A stretch of 48,533 nucleotides of DNA from an uncultured Christensenellaceae bacterium (GCA_910586905.1 CAJUIV010000010.1:1-48533); one strand, 5' to 3'. Counted from the stretch's first letter, positions 15,023-24,065 are shown. Numbers and translations: made by a program. Notes: generated from the sequence alone by a model not told the origin.

Positions 15023-15277
15023 TTAAAACTGCTTTGCTTTATGCGCAGTAATAACAGTAAAGCTATGCGCGTTAACGGTTATCGTTACGTTGTCGATTTC
15101 GCAATAGTAATTTTTGCCGCGTCTTATAACGACGCAGTTCTTATCCGAAATTCTTTTTTTACAATACTCTATCGCGTCAGCGCCGTTTAGACTTAAATTC
15201 TTTCCGATTCGCTCCAAACCCATTTTTGTGGTATGGATTTTATCCGCGTTTTTAAGTAAAATCTCTCCGTCGGTCAT
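15023..15277 (-). CDS. DUF3781 protein
   Basis: An 84-aa soluble protein. ILLKNADKIHTTKMGLERI, NLSLNGADAIEYCK and the C-terminal DNVTITVNAHSFTVITAHK fit the DUF3781 family, which has no assigned function. I chose the ATG at 15277 because GGGAGG lies five bases upstream; an upstream in-frame ATG at 15301 lacks a ribosome site. It is between mtaB (46 bases away) and the HIT gene in one probable transcript. Confidence 0.85.
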   Translation of the reverse strand: MTDGEILLKNADKIHTTKMGLERIGKNLSLNGADAIEYCKKRISDKNCVVIRRGKNYYCEIDNVTITVNAHSFTVITAHKAKQF

Positions 15278-15322
15278 TTTTCCTCCCAAGTGATAAGCCA
15301 AATAAAACTTTTACTCGCAAAA

Positions 15323-16585
15323 TCACATTACCGCTTTTCCGACGGCGCCGTCCAAAAACGGCTCGCCGATTTCCACGTTTACTATCTCTCCTATTTTACA
15401 CTCGCCCGTAAAATACACGCGCAGATATTCTTTCGTATACCCTTCAAAATAGCCGTTTTTCTTACGTTCGCACAAAACGCTTTTCGTCGCGCCTTTAAAT
15501 TTACAAGCGAAATTGCGTTTTAACTCCGATTTTATTTCGCTCAGTCTTTTTACGCGTTCTGCTTTGATACTAAAAGGAACGTCCGGCCAAGCGAACGACG
15601 CGGTTCCCTCCCGAGGAGAATAAGGGAAAACGTGAATATCGCTGAAGCCGACCGCGCTTACGAATGCGCACGTTTCCTCGAACTCTCTATCCGTTTCTTC
15701 CGAGAAACCCGCTATCACGTCCGTGGTTATTCCCGCGTCGGGAAAAAACTTTCTGATTTTTTTTACCGCCTCGAAATACTGCGCTGTAGTATATTTTCGG
15801 TTCATACGTTTTAAAACGGTATCGCAGCCGCTTTGCAGCGATAAATGAAAATGAGGACAAAAGTCGATTTCCGTCAAACTTTCAAGCAGTTCGTCTGTAA
15901 CGACACCGACTTCCAAACTACCCAATCTTATACGCGTTTTTATACCCTGCAAAGACCGAAACAGCCGCGGTAAAGATTCTCCTGTGTCCTTGCCGAATTG
16001 CGAAATATCTATTCCTATCAGCACAGTTTCGGCGCTTTTGCTTGAATTGATTTCTTGAACCACGTCCGCGATTTTACGGCTGCGGCTGCGTCCGCGCAAA
16101 TACGGAACTATGCAATAGCTGCAAAAATTATTACACCCGTCCTGAATCTTAACGAAAGCGCGCGTCCTTTCTTGAGAAGCGCTGCAAGTTTCCGAATACA
16201 CTGAGGGAACGGCGTCTATAAAAGTCCCGACCTTTTCGATTTCTTCCGCTATCCTCGTTTTATCCGCAACGCCGGCAATGAGAGTTACGTTTGGTATACC
16301 GGAAAACTGTTTCGAGTCTTTTTGCGAAGCGCAACCGACGACTATAATTTTGCAATTCGGATTGAGCTTTCTTGCTCTTGCAACAAGCTGCCGCGACTTT
16401 TTTTCGGCTTCCTTGGTTATGGCGCACGTGTTTAAAACGAATACGTCTGCCTTTTTAAGCCCGTGAAAAGCGTCGTAACCGGCAGAATTAAGTCTCTCGA
16501 TAATTTGTCCGCTTTCATACAGGTTGGTTTTACAGCCTAGCGTAAAAACCGAAATTTTACATTTTTTATCATTGGAATTATACAT
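15323..16585 (-). CDS. mtaB: tRNA t6A37 methylthiotransferase MtaB
   Basis: A 420-aa radical SAM enzyme that converts t6A37 to ms2t6A37 in tRNAs reading ANN codons. It has an N-terminal MTTase domain with three conserved Cys (FTLGCKTN, VLNTCAIT, VVGCASQ) for the auxiliary [4Fe-4S] cluster. The radical-SAM motif is CNNFCSYCIVPYLRGRSRSR near residue 145, and a TRAM-like C-terminal domain is present. MtaB is distinguished from MiaB by length and by the sequence after the cluster. I chose the ATG at 16585; the ribosome site is weak (CGGT), and a start 45 bases upstream would overlap prmA. It follows prmA, the usual arrangement in Bacillota. Confidence 0.9.
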   Translation of the reverse strand: MYNSNDKKCKISVFTLGCKTNLYESGQIIERLNSAGYDAFHGLKKADVFVLNTCAITKEAEKKSRQLVARARKLNPNCKIIVVGCASQKDSKQFSGIPNVTLIAGVADKTRIAEEIEKVGTFIDAVPSVYSETCSASQERTRAFVKIQDGCNNFCSYCIVPYLRGRSRSRKIADVVQEINSSKSAETVLIGIDISQFGKDTGESLPRLFRSLQGIKTRIRLGSLEVGVVTDELLESLTEIDFCPHFHLSLQSGCDTVLKRMNRKYTTAQYFEAVKKIRKFFPDAGITTDVIAGFSEETDREFEETCAFVSAVGFSDIHVFPYSPREGTASFAWPDVPFSIKAERVKRLSEIKSELKRNFACKFKGATKSVLCERKKNGYFEGYTKEYLRVYFTGECKIGEIVNVEIGEPFLDGAVGKAVM

Positions 16586-16599
16586 ATAAAATACCGATT

Positions 16600-17499
16600 T
16601 TACTTTGATTTTAACAATAAAGCGCGCCATTCGCCCTGATGCTTGACTTGGTCGATTTCAAATAAATCTCCGTACAAAGCCGCCACTTTTTCTAGTTTAA
16701 CGTCAAGTATTCCCGACAGAATAACTACCGTTTTATCAGTAACTACCTGAGATATATCGCTATGTAAATACGCTAAAATATCGGCGGTTAAATTGGCTAT
16801 AACAACGTCGAATTTACCGTCGGTTTTTTCGGTTAAATTTCCGGTTTTTATTTTGCATGATTTTAACAAATCGTTTATTAGAGCGTTGTGCCTGGCAATA
16901 TCCGTAGCCTGTTCGTCTATATCCACAAGCTCAGCGCGTTCGGCTCCCAAAAGCAAAGCGGACAATCCCAAAATACCGCTGCCGCACCCAACGTCCAAAA
17001 CGCTTTTGCCGTTCAAATCGATTTGTTCCAAAAAATCCAAACACATAGACGTAGTTTCGTGCTGTCCCGTGCCGAAAGCCACGCCCGTATCCAAAAGCAA
17101 TATTTTTTTATCCGTATCTACGCTTTGCCACTCCGGACAAATTACCAATTTTTCGGTTTCTATCGGCTTAAACGTTTCCTTCCATTTTTCCACCCAAGCG
17201 TCGCCTTCGACAGTTTTTACTGTTATCGTCAAACTTCCTGCGTTTTCAAAACGTTCGAAACTCGAACGTAAAAAATCGAGAACACTTGAAGTGTCCTCTA
17301 AATTGCAGTAACCTTTAACCGTAACTTCCTGGCTGTAAGTTAAATCGATGTTATCTTCTTTGTAGTCCCACGAAGCGTTTTCGTACAAATCTTTTTTATC
17401 GTAGATACTAACTCCGTCCATACAAACTTCCTGTAAAAAGTACGCTACGAGTTCGGCCGATTCGCTTGTAGTGCTAACTGAAATTTCAGAAAACTGCAT
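16600..17499 (-). CDS. prmA: ribosomal protein L11 methyltransferase
   Basis: A 299-aa methyltransferase with the PrmA plan: an N-terminal substrate-recognition domain (about residues 1-100), then a SAM-binding domain. Motifs: DTGVAFGTGQHETT near residues 146-159, VLDVGCGSGILGLSALLLGA near 176-195, and the catalytic VIANLTADIL near 240. PrmA trimethylates Lys and the N terminus of L11. ATG 17499 lies 11 bases after padR with AGAGG as ribosome site. prmA after dnaJ and before mtaB is a conserved Bacillota neighbourhood. Confidence 0.92.
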   Translation of the reverse strand: MQFSEISVSTTSESAELVAYFLQEVCMDGVSIYDKKDLYENASWDYKEDNIDLTYSQEVTVKGYCNLEDTSSVLDFLRSSFERFENAGSLTITVKTVEGDAWVEKWKETFKPIETEKLVICPEWQSVDTDKKILLLDTGVAFGTGQHETTSMCLDFLEQIDLNGKSVLDVGCGSGILGLSALLLGAERAELVDIDEQATDIARHNALINDLLKSCKIKTGNLTEKTDGKFDVVIANLTADILAYLHSDISQVVTDKTVVILSGILDVKLEKVAALYGDLFEIDQVKHQGEWRALLLKSK

Positions 17500-17510
17500 A
17501 CGGTAAACCT

Positions 17511-17834
17511 CTATCTAATCAAAATATCAATCAATTTTTTAGCGTTTTCCCACTCGCGCTTGTTTACCTCGTATAAGTTACGTCCTTTTTCGGTAATCGT
17601 ATAATATTTGCGAGTCGCGCCTACGTTTTCTCCCCAAAAACCTTTTATGCACTCCATATCTTCCAAACGGTGGTATGCGGAATACAAACTCTGTTCGTTA
17701 GGCACGTATAGATTATTTGTTTTTTGAGTTATAAATTTTCGTATTTCGTTTCCGTATTTTGTACCGCTCATCAACGCCGACAATACGAACGTATCTATAT
17801 GACCGCGCAGTAAATCGCTTGATATTACTTTCAT
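17511..17834 (-). CDS. PadR-family transcriptional regulator
   Basis: A 107-aa winged-helix regulator. The start LRGHIDTFVLSALMSGTKYG and the segment NEQSLYSAYHRLEDMECIKGFWG (recognition helix and turn) followed by RKYYTITEKGRNLYEV are typical of PadR. Its 140-base leader starts at a consensus-like promoter with a palindrome just downstream of the -10, so autoregulation is likely. It is first in a unit with prmA and mtaB. The effector is unknown. Confidence 0.9.
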   Translation of the reverse strand: MKVISSDLLRGHIDTFVLSALMSGTKYGNEIRKFITQKTNNLYVPNEQSLYSAYHRLEDMECIKGFWGENVGATRKYYTITEKGRNLYEVNKREWENAKKLIDILIR

Positions 17835-17969
17835 CTTTGGTTCTCCGTATTTTACTCTTTAACTAATCTGGGTTAATACGCGACGCATATTGAAACGCAT
17901 CGCAATTTCCTACGCGATTTCAATGTGAAACGCATTACGAGCCGAGTAAAACAATTATTAAAGTTATAC

Positions 17970-17982
17970 TATGTCTAACATA
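17970..17982 (-). promoter_or_regulatory. candidate PadR operator
   Basis: TATGT-TAG-ACATA on the minus strand is a perfect 5-base inverted repeat at the expected transcription start of padR. ATGT/ACAT half-sites are known for PadR operators, though usually with a longer spacer. Confidence 0.45.
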
Positions 17983-17983
17983 T

Positions 17984-18012
17984 AGATTAGCACCTAAAAG
18001 GTTTTTTGTAAA
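17984..18012 (-). promoter_or_regulatory. sigma-A promoter of padR-prmA-mtaB
   Basis: Minus strand TTTACA (18007-18012), 17 bp, TAATCT (17984-17989). Confidence 0.6.
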
Positions 18013-18243
18013 GCGTGAATATGCCTTTTTTTAAAAAATAAATTTTACTTTTTTTGTTCGCAAATATGAAACTGCGTGAAACACAAAGGGGTGTTATCGC
18101 ATAGTTATCGCAATGCATTTTATAAGCGTCAAGTACTCAAAATACAGATAATTTTAACGCGGTTTTCCATTGCCGAATACGAGTTTCAAGTTTTAAACAC
18201 TGTGATAAGTTACACATCTTGATATATTGCCGTTTAATTAAAA

Positions 18244-18275
18244 ATAACTCGCGCATATTGAACTGCGCGAGTTAT
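18244..18275 (-). terminator. terminator of the heat-shock operon
   Basis: ATAACTCGCGCA / TGCGCGAGTTAT, 12-base perfect stem, eight-base loop, then TTTTTAATT on the minus strand, 20 bases after the dnaJ stop. Confidence 0.9.
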
Positions 18276-18295
18276 CCGTATCAACGGAAATCCGT

Positions 18296-19435
18296 CTATT
18301 GCTTATTATATAATTTCGAAAGTTCCTCTAAATATTCTTTTTTCTTGGCGTAATTTTTTAATGTACAATCTTTTTCGAAATCGTCAAGCGCTCGTCGCTG
18401 CGAACGCGTCAAACCTTTGGGAACTTCTACGCTTACGGTAGCGTATAAATCTCCGGTGATTCCCCTTGCGGTACGTATACCCTTTCCCCTAAAACGCAGA
18501 GTTTCATTGTTCGCGGTACCTTCTGCAAGCTTGTGGATAAACACTCCGTCGGGAGAGGGAATTTCTATTTCGCCGCCGCAAGCGGCAGTCAAAAAGCTTA
18601 CCGGGACGGTAACGTACAAATCGAAATTATCGCGTTTAAAAAGTCTGCTCGGTCTTACGGACATCACCAATAACAAATTACCGTTTCTGCCCCCCTTGCC
18701 TTTGGGAGCGTTACCCTCGCCGGCCAGTTGTAAAACGGCGCCGTTTTCCACTCCGGCGGGAATACTTACGTTGATAATTTTGTTCTTTTTTACTACGCCC
18801 TTTCCGCCGCACGATTTACAGCTATCTGTTACGATTTTACCGGTTCCGCCGCACTTATCGCACGGACCTACAGTTATCTGCTGTCCGAAAATAGTATTGT
18901 GCACTTGCCTTACCTGTCCGCTGCCGCCGCACTTATCACACGTTTTTAAACAGCTGTCGTCTTTCGCTCCGCTGCCGCCGCAAGACGGACAACGTTCGAT
19001 ACGCGTAAAATTGACGGGTTTTTTACATCCCAATATAGATTCCATAAACGTGAGTTCTACGGTATACGTTATATCGCTGCCTACGGACGTTTGAGCGTTT
19101 TTTCTGCGCGACGAACCCCCGCCGAAACCGAAAGCTCCGCTGAACATATCGAATATATCGTCGAATCCGCTTGCGGAAAAACCTCCGCCAAACGGATTAA
19201 ATCCTCCGGCGCCGTCCATATCCATTTCACCGCGATCGTATTTACCGCGTTTATCGGGGTCGCCTACTACCGAATAAGCCTCGTTAACTTCTTTAAATTT
19301 TTCAGCAGCGGCATTATCCCCGGGATGTAAATCGGGATGGTATTGCTTTGCCAATTTTCGGTAAGCCGATTTTATTTGTTCCTGAGACGCGTTTTTATCT
19401 ACGCCGAGAACTTTGTAATAATCTTTTTGTGGCAT
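18296..19435 (-). CDS. dnaJ: chaperone DnaJ
   Basis: A 379-aa type I Hsp40 that stimulates DnaK ATPase. The J domain (residues about 5-70) has the HPD in KQYHPDLHPG. A Gly/Phe-rich stretch (GGFNPFGGGFSASGFDD) follows. The zinc domain has four C-x2-C-x-G-x-G repeats (CPSCGGSG, CDKCGGSG, CDKCGGTG, CKSCGGKG). C-terminal substrate domains complete the protein. Length is normal. ATG 19435 follows GAGGAT. It is last in hrcA-grpE-dnaK-dnaJ, 221 bases after dnaK, with a hairpin in the gap. Confidence 0.97.
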   Translation of the reverse strand: MPQKDYYKVLGVDKNASQEQIKSAYRKLAKQYHPDLHPGDNAAAEKFKEVNEAYSVVGDPDKRGKYDRGEMDMDGAGGFNPFGGGFSASGFDDIFDMFSGAFGFGGGSSRRKNAQTSVGSDITYTVELTFMESILGCKKPVNFTRIERCPSCGGSGAKDDSCLKTCDKCGGSGQVRQVHNTIFGQQITVGPCDKCGGTGKIVTDSCKSCGGKGVVKKNKIINVSIPAGVENGAVLQLAGEGNAPKGKGGRNGNLLLVMSVRPSRLFKRDNFDLYVTVPVSFLTAACGGEIEIPSPDGVFIHKLAEGTANNETLRFRGKGIRTARGITGDLYATVSVEVPKGLTRSQRRALDDFEKDCTLKNYAKKKEYLEELSKLYNKQ

Positions 19436-19456
19436 TTTTATCCTCTGATTATCAAT

Positions 19457-19487
19457 GCAAAGTCTTGCAGTGTTTGCAAGACTTTGC
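19457..19487 (-). other. hairpin in the dnaK-dnaJ gap
   Basis: A perfect 13-base stem GCAAAGTCTTGCA / TGCAAGACTTTGC with five-base loop ends about 20 bases before the dnaJ ATG. There is no T-run on the minus strand, so a role in mRNA processing or stability is more likely than termination. Confidence 0.6.
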
Positions 19488-19656
19488 CGATAAAAATTAT
19501 AACTTTTATCAAATTTGCAATAATAGCGTACGCTTTAAAAGCTATATTTAAGCTAAAAGCAATAAACGCTAGTCAGCCGGCTTAGAATCACCTTACGCAA
19601 AACGTTTAACAGTAAATTTAAGTCCGACACAGTATTGCCGAAATTATACGCGTCGT

Positions 19657-21465
19657 TTATTTTTCCTCGTCTTTGACATCGTACTTTACTTCGCTTCCGT
19701 CCTGTTGCTGAGCGCTTTGCTGCGCAGCTTGATAGAACTTTTGGAATATAGCCGCGGAACTTTGAGCTATTCTGTCAGTTTCGGCTTTAAGCTCCTCCGT
19801 CGTTACACCGCTCTTTTCCAAAACTTCCTTGCCTTTTTTAATATCTTCTTCCAAATGTTCTTTATCCGCCGTTTCGAGTTTGTCTCCGCTTTCGCGAATA
19901 AATTGTTCCAACGACAAAATCATTTGGTCGAGTCCGTTGTGCGCTTCTACCGCTTCACGGCGCTTTTTGTCTTCTTCCGCATATTTTTCGGCGTCTTTAA
20001 CGGCTTTATCGATATCCGCATCGGAAAGATTGGTCGAAGAAGTAATCGTTACCGATTGTTCTTTCTGAGTTCCCAAATCCTTTGCAGTTACGTGAACTAT
20101 TCCGTTTGCGTCGATATCGAATTTAACTTCTATTTGAGGAATTCCGCGAGGAGCGGGGGCTATTCCGGTAAGTTGGAAACGACCGAGCGTTTTATTATCC
20201 GCAGCCATCTCGCGTTCGCCCTGAAGGACGTGTATGTCTACGCTGGTTTGATTGTCCGCCGCAGTCGAAAATACTTGAGATTTGCTTGTGGGTATCGTTG
20301 TGTTACGCTCGATTAGTTTAGCCATAACTCCGCCCAAAACTTCGATACCGAGCGACAACGGAGTTACGTCAAGGAGCAAAACGTCCTTAACTTCGCCGCC
20401 GAGTACGCCGCCCTGAATAGCAGCGCCGATAGCAACGCATTCGTCGGGGTTAATTCCCTTGTAGGGTTCTTTTCCGCTGAAATTCTTCACCGCTTCTACA
20501 ACGGCGGGAATACGAGTAGAACCGCCCACCAAAATTACGCGGTTAAGGTCGTTGTTGGTTACGCCGGCGTCCGACATAGCTTTTTTCATCGGTTCAATCG
20601 TCTTTTTAACAAGACCGTCGATAAGGCTTTCGAACTTAGCGCGCGTTATTTCGACTTCCAAATGTTTGGGACCGGTAGCGTCAGCGGTTATAAACGGTAA
20701 CGATACCGTCGTTTTGAGAGTGGCGGAAAGCTCGATTTTAGCTTTTTCCGCGGCTTCTTTAAGTCTTTGCAATGCCTGCTTATCTTTACTCAAATCGATT
20801 CCGTTGGTCTTTTTAAACTCGGCGACCAAATAGTCCATAACCAGTTGGTCAACGTCGTCGCCCCCCAAACGGTTGTTACCGTTAGTTGCCAAAACTTCGA
20901 ATACTCCGTCGCCGATTTCAAGAATAGAAACGTCGAACGTACCGCCGCCAAGGTCGTAAATCAAAATCTTTTGATTTTTGTTTTCTCCCTTGTCCAATCC
21001 GTAAGCAAGCGCAGCCGCCGTAGGTTCGTTGATAATACGCAAAACTTCGAGTCCCGCGATTTTACCCGCGTCCTTTGTCGCCTGACGCTGCGCGTCCGAG
21101 AAATACGCCGGAACGGTAATTACGGCTTGCGTTACTTTTTCTCCCAAATAAGCCTCCGCGTCGGCTTTCAGCTTAGAAAGTATAATTGCGGATATTTCTT
21201 GCGGAGAATACTTTTTGCCGTCTATATCCACGGTATAGTTGCTGCCCATTTCGCGTTTTATAGACAATACCGTTTTGTCTGCGTTTACTACAGCCTGACG
21301 TTTAGCCACCTGTCCTACAAGGCGTTCGCCGTCTTTCGTAAAACCTACTACAGACGGAGTAGTTCTGTTACCTTCGGCGTTAGCGATAACGACGGGTTCG
21401 CCGCCTTCCAATACCGCTACGCAGCTATTAGTCGTACCAAGGTCAATACCTATAATTTTTCCCAT
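19657..21465 (-). CDS. dnaK: chaperone DnaK (Hsp70)
   Basis: A 602-aa Hsp70. The ATPase domain starts MGKIIGIDLGTTNSCVAVLE and has IINEPTAAALAYGLD, IYDLGGGTFDVSIL and VILVGGSTRIPAV. The substrate domain has DVTPLSLGIEVLGGVM and the helical lid. The end KYDVKDEEK resembles Gram-positive DnaK tails. Lid residues are Ala/Gln-rich (QAAQQSAQQQDG). ATG 21465 follows AAGGAGTG. It works with DnaJ and GrpE in folding and is induced by heat through HrcA. Confidence 0.98.
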   Translation of the reverse strand: MGKIIGIDLGTTNSCVAVLEGGEPVVIANAEGNRTTPSVVGFTKDGERLVGQVAKRQAVVNADKTVLSIKREMGSNYTVDIDGKKYSPQEISAIILSKLKADAEAYLGEKVTQAVITVPAYFSDAQRQATKDAGKIAGLEVLRIINEPTAAALAYGLDKGENKNQKILIYDLGGGTFDVSILEIGDGVFEVLATNGNNRLGGDDVDQLVMDYLVAEFKKTNGIDLSKDKQALQRLKEAAEKAKIELSATLKTTVSLPFITADATGPKHLEVEITRAKFESLIDGLVKKTIEPMKKAMSDAGVTNNDLNRVILVGGSTRIPAVVEAVKNFSGKEPYKGINPDECVAIGAAIQGGVLGGEVKDVLLLDVTPLSLGIEVLGGVMAKLIERNTTIPTSKSQVFSTAADNQTSVDIHVLQGEREMAADNKTLGRFQLTGIAPAPRGIPQIEVKFDIDANGIVHVTAKDLGTQKEQSVTITSSTNLSDADIDKAVKDAEKYAEEDKKRREAVEAHNGLDQMILSLEQFIRESGDKLETADKEHLEEDIKKGKEVLEKSGVTTEELKAETDRIAQSSAAIFQKFYQAAQQSAQQQDGSEVKYDVKDEEK

Positions 21466-21560
21466 AATATATCACTCCTTATTTTTTGATAAAATTTCTT
21501 TTTATATTATCGCTTTTTCAAGCGTAATTTTACGTTTTGAGCAAAAACTGATTATACGTG

Positions 21561-22148
21561 TTAAGCTCCCACTATCACTTCGGCGTAACGTAATACTTTA
21601 TCGTTCAATTCGTAACCGTTTTTGTAAACTTCCACAACTAAATCTTTATTTTCGTCGCCGCGTTCGAGCTTTGAAAGAGCGTTCATTTTCATCGGGTCGA
21701 AAGGCTGTCCCATAACTTCCATTTCTTTTACGCCGAAATCCGTCAATACTTGTTTAAATTGAGTTTCCACCATTTTAAACGCTTTTAAGTTTTCGCCGTC
21801 CAAATGTTTTGCCGCAAGTTCGAAATTATCGCAAATAGCAATCAGCTTAGACACGACAGCTATAATTCCTTCGTTTTTCGCCTGTTCTCCGTTAAATTTC
21901 ATACGGCGTTTGTAACTTTCAAAATCGTTTTTCATAGCGACAAGCTGATTTAAATACGAATCCGACTTGTCCGCCGAACTCTGTAACCTATCGCAGGTTT
22001 TTTTGAGTTTTTTATTCTCTGCCGTCAAATTTTCATTCTCGGAAATAAGCTTCTCGTTTTCCTCCGTTAAAGCCGTTTCTAATTCCGACAGCTGCGGTTT
22101 TACTTCCCGCTCAACCGTTTGTTCTTCCTTTTTTACTTCTTTTTTCAT
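21561..22148 (-). CDS. grpE: nucleotide exchange factor GrpE
   Basis: A 195-aa protein: a charged N terminus, a long coiled coil (ENEKLISENENLTAENKKLK and following), then the GrpE core with MKNDFESYKRRM, ICDNFELAAKHL and the beta domain with GQPFDPMKMNALSK and GYELNDKVLRYAEVIV. It releases ADP from DnaK. Its ATG overlaps the hrcA stop by four bases (ATGA), so the genes are translationally coupled. Length is slightly above that of most Bacillota homologues. Confidence 0.95.
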   Translation of the reverse strand: MKKEVKKEEQTVEREVKPQLSELETALTEENEKLISENENLTAENKKLKKTCDRLQSSADKSDSYLNQLVAMKNDFESYKRRMKFNGEQAKNEGIIAVVSKLIAICDNFELAAKHLDGENLKAFKMVETQFKQVLTDFGVKEMEVMGQPFDPMKMNALSKLERGDENKDLVVEVYKNGYELNDKVLRYAEVIVGA

Positions 22149-23173
22149 TTATTATCCCTACCTATCAAATCGATGACTATCTCGCTTATTTTGTCGAGAA
22201 CCGACAAAACTTTTTTGTAATTCATACGAACAGGACCGATCACTCCTATAGAGCCGCTTATATTCTCGCCCAAACTTACGCGCGTCGACACAACCGAACA
22301 ACCTTGCGGCGCGGAGTCTTCCTCTCCGATTTTTATAGTTACGCTGCCGTCTTCTCCTCCGTCGTAAGTAAACATTTCGGCGATTTTTTCTTTATCTTCT
22401 ATTTCGGCGAGAAATTTTTGCGCTGCGCGAGCATCGGCATATTCGCTATGTTGTAAAATTTTGCTTTCGCCGTAAGTTTCAACGTCCATACCGCCGAATA
22501 AAGATTGCTTTTTAAGTACGTCTATTATCTTTTTGAACAATGCGTTAAACTGCGCGAATTCATCGTTCATCAAAACGTACGGATAGTTGAAATTTATAAA
22601 TTCCGAAACATGTTTTCCTACGAATAATTTGTTTAGCCAACGTTCCGCCTGCGATACCATTTTTTCGTTAAAATCGTCGGGAATATCCACCATACCGTCT
22701 TTAAGCACACGCGAATCCGTAACAATAACGACTAATAATTTTCCGTTCGATAAATCCAGCAATTTTATAGCGGTTATCGTATCGGACATATCTTCTTTAA
22801 CTACTACCGCAGTATAATTGGTTACGTCCGCTATAATACGGGTAACGGCCGTCATAACGTCTTCGAGCGTGTTTATTTTACGGTTAAAATATTTTTCAAT
22901 CCTCTCGACTTCCGCCGAAGTTAAATTGTTGGTATACATCAATTCGTTAACGTAAAAACGAAACGCTTTTTCGGAGGGAACCCGCCCCGCCGAAACATGA
23001 GGCTGAATAAGGTATCCCATGCTTTCCAAAGCGGAAAGTTCGTTACGAATAGTCGCCGAAGAACACTCGCATAAGTAACCTTCCTGTATATCTTTGCTAC
23101 TTATGGGAGTGGCTTTTTCAATGTAACCGTCTACTACGGCGCATAAAATTTTGCGTTTTCTTTCGGATAACAT
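22145..23173 (-). CDS. hrcA: heat-inducible transcription repressor HrcA
   Basis: A 342-aa repressor. The N-terminal winged helix carries MLSERKRKILCAVVDGYIEK and CSSATIRNELSALESMGYL, followed by QPHVSAGRVPSEKAFRFYV, the family signature. The C terminus has IGVIGPVRMNYKKVLSVL. HrcA binds the CIRCE element and is kept active by GroEL. It is first in its own operon, controlled by the CIRCE at 23209-23235. ATG 23173 follows AAGGTG. Confidence 0.96.
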   Translation of the reverse strand: MLSERKRKILCAVVDGYIEKATPISSKDIQEGYLCECSSATIRNELSALESMGYLIQPHVSAGRVPSEKAFRFYVNELMYTNNLTSAEVERIEKYFNRKINTLEDVMTAVTRIIADVTNYTAVVVKEDMSDTITAIKLLDLSNGKLLVVIVTDSRVLKDGMVDIPDDFNEKMVSQAERWLNKLFVGKHVSEFINFNYPYVLMNDEFAQFNALFKKIIDVLKKQSLFGGMDVETYGESKILQHSEYADARAAQKFLAEIEDKEKIAEMFTYDGGEDGSVTIKIGEEDSAPQGCSVVSTRVSLGENISGSIGVIGPVRMNYKKVLSVLDKISEIVIDLIGRDNK

Positions 23174-23208
23174 TATCGCACCTTACTGTCAACTTTTTTT
23201 GTTGAGTG

Positions 23209-23235
23209 TTAGCACTCGCAATATTTGACTGCTAA
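23209..23235 (-). promoter_or_regulatory. CIRCE element (HrcA operator)
   Basis: TTAGCACTC, 9 bp, GACTGCTAA: the 9-9-9 CIRCE inverted repeat with one mismatch (consensus right arm GAGTGCTAA). It lies just downstream of the -10 and about 36 bases before the hrcA ATG. Confidence 0.92.
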
Positions 23236-23246
23236 TTTCTGCTTCT

Positions 23247-23275
23247 AATATATCACTATATGCCCGCATTGTCAA
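23247..23275 (-). promoter_or_regulatory. sigma-A promoter of hrcA-grpE-dnaK-dnaJ
   Basis: Minus strand TTGACA (23270-23275), 17 bp, TATATT (23247-23252), with the CIRCE immediately downstream. Confidence 0.88.
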
Positions 23276-23415
23276 ATAATTAAACGCAAATTTAAAAAAT
23301 TTTTAATAATTTCAGTCAATAAAAAAACGCCGCGAATATAAACTTTTGACGAATTTTATTTGTTTAACTTAGAGAATTCCAATGTAACTCAACTCAATCT
23401 TTTAGTTGAGTATAA

Positions 23416-23444
23416 TTGACCGATACGGCTTTTGCGTGTATAAT
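23416..23444 (+). promoter_or_regulatory. sigma-A promoter of the fchA-like gene
   Basis: TTGACC (23416-23421), 17 bp, TATAAT (23439-23444), 24 bases before the ATG. A CTCAAC / GTTGAG hairpin ends just before it. Confidence 0.8.
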
Positions 23445-23468
23445 CTTCTTATACGAAGGAGAAACGCC

Positions 23469-24065
23469 ATGTTTGAAAAAATGACGATTGAACAATACTG
23501 CGAAATACTTGCAAGCGATTCGCCCGCGCCGGGCGGAGGAAGCGCGTTGGCATTAATCGGAGCAGCGGCTTGCTCGCTCGTAGAGATGTCCTCTAACGTA
23601 ACTTTATTGAAAATAGCGGAAGAAGACGAAAAACACGGTTATCTATTTAGAGAATCCAACAGTTTTAAACGCGCACGGTTGCGTTTATACGAATTGTCGA
23701 ACGAAGACGCGGCAGCATATCAGCGCATCGTCGAAGCGCGCAAACTCCCCCAAAATACCGAAGATGAAAAAAAATTGCGTACGGCGAATCTTCAAAAGGC
23801 TTTTCACCGCGCGACGCTCGTACCGCTCGAAGTTATGCAGTTATGTTTAGACGCGTTGCAAAGAGCTGACGCGCGGGTTTTACCCAATCTATCCAAATAC
23901 ATCGTATCCGATTGCGAAATAGGAATAAGCCTGTTAAAAACGGTTATAAAATACTCGATAAAAAACGTTTACGCAAACACTTGTTTTATTCACAACGACG
24001 AATTGAAACTTAACTTGGAAAAACAAGCGAAAGAAATAGTAGACAAAGTAAACGCTCATTTTTAG
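23469..24065 (+). CDS. fchA: cyclodeaminase/methenyl-THF cyclohydrolase family protein (FchA-like)
   Basis: A 198-aa helical protein of the FTCD_C family. MTIEQYCEILASDSPAPGGG carries the conserved PAPGGGSA folate-binding loop, followed by ALIGAAACSLVEM and DAAAYQRIVEARKLP. Stand-alone proteins of this family are annotated as methenyltetrahydrofolate cyclohydrolase or formimino-THF cyclodeaminase; histidine-degradation genes are absent here, so the exact reaction is open. ATG 23469 has GAAGGAG upstream; a start 63 bases earlier would contain the promoter. It has a strong terminator. Confidence 0.82.
   Translation: MFEKMTIEQYCEILASDSPAPGGGSALALIGAAACSLVEMSSNVTLLKIAEEDEKHGYLFRESNSFKRARLRLYELSNEDAAAYQRIVEARKLPQNTEDEKKLRTANLQKAFHRATLVPLEVMQLCLDALQRADARVLPNLSKYIVSDCEIGISLLKTVIKYSIKNVYANTCFIHNDELKLNLEKQAKEIVDKVNAHF

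Larger units (their letters stand above)
17835..18243. other. intergenic region between dnaJ and padR
   Basis: It holds the padR promoter and operator (17970-18012), a roughly 140-base padR leader, and the dnaJ terminator just beyond 18244. The leader contains an ATTGAAA / TTTCAAT inverted pair (about 17889-17924) around CGCATCGC and GCG, a possible stem. I see no gene in this stretch. Confidence 0.5.

Noticed and set aside
20767..21489. 240-codon open frame antisense to dnaK
   Set aside because: A shadow of dnaK codon use; no ribosome site or known motif.
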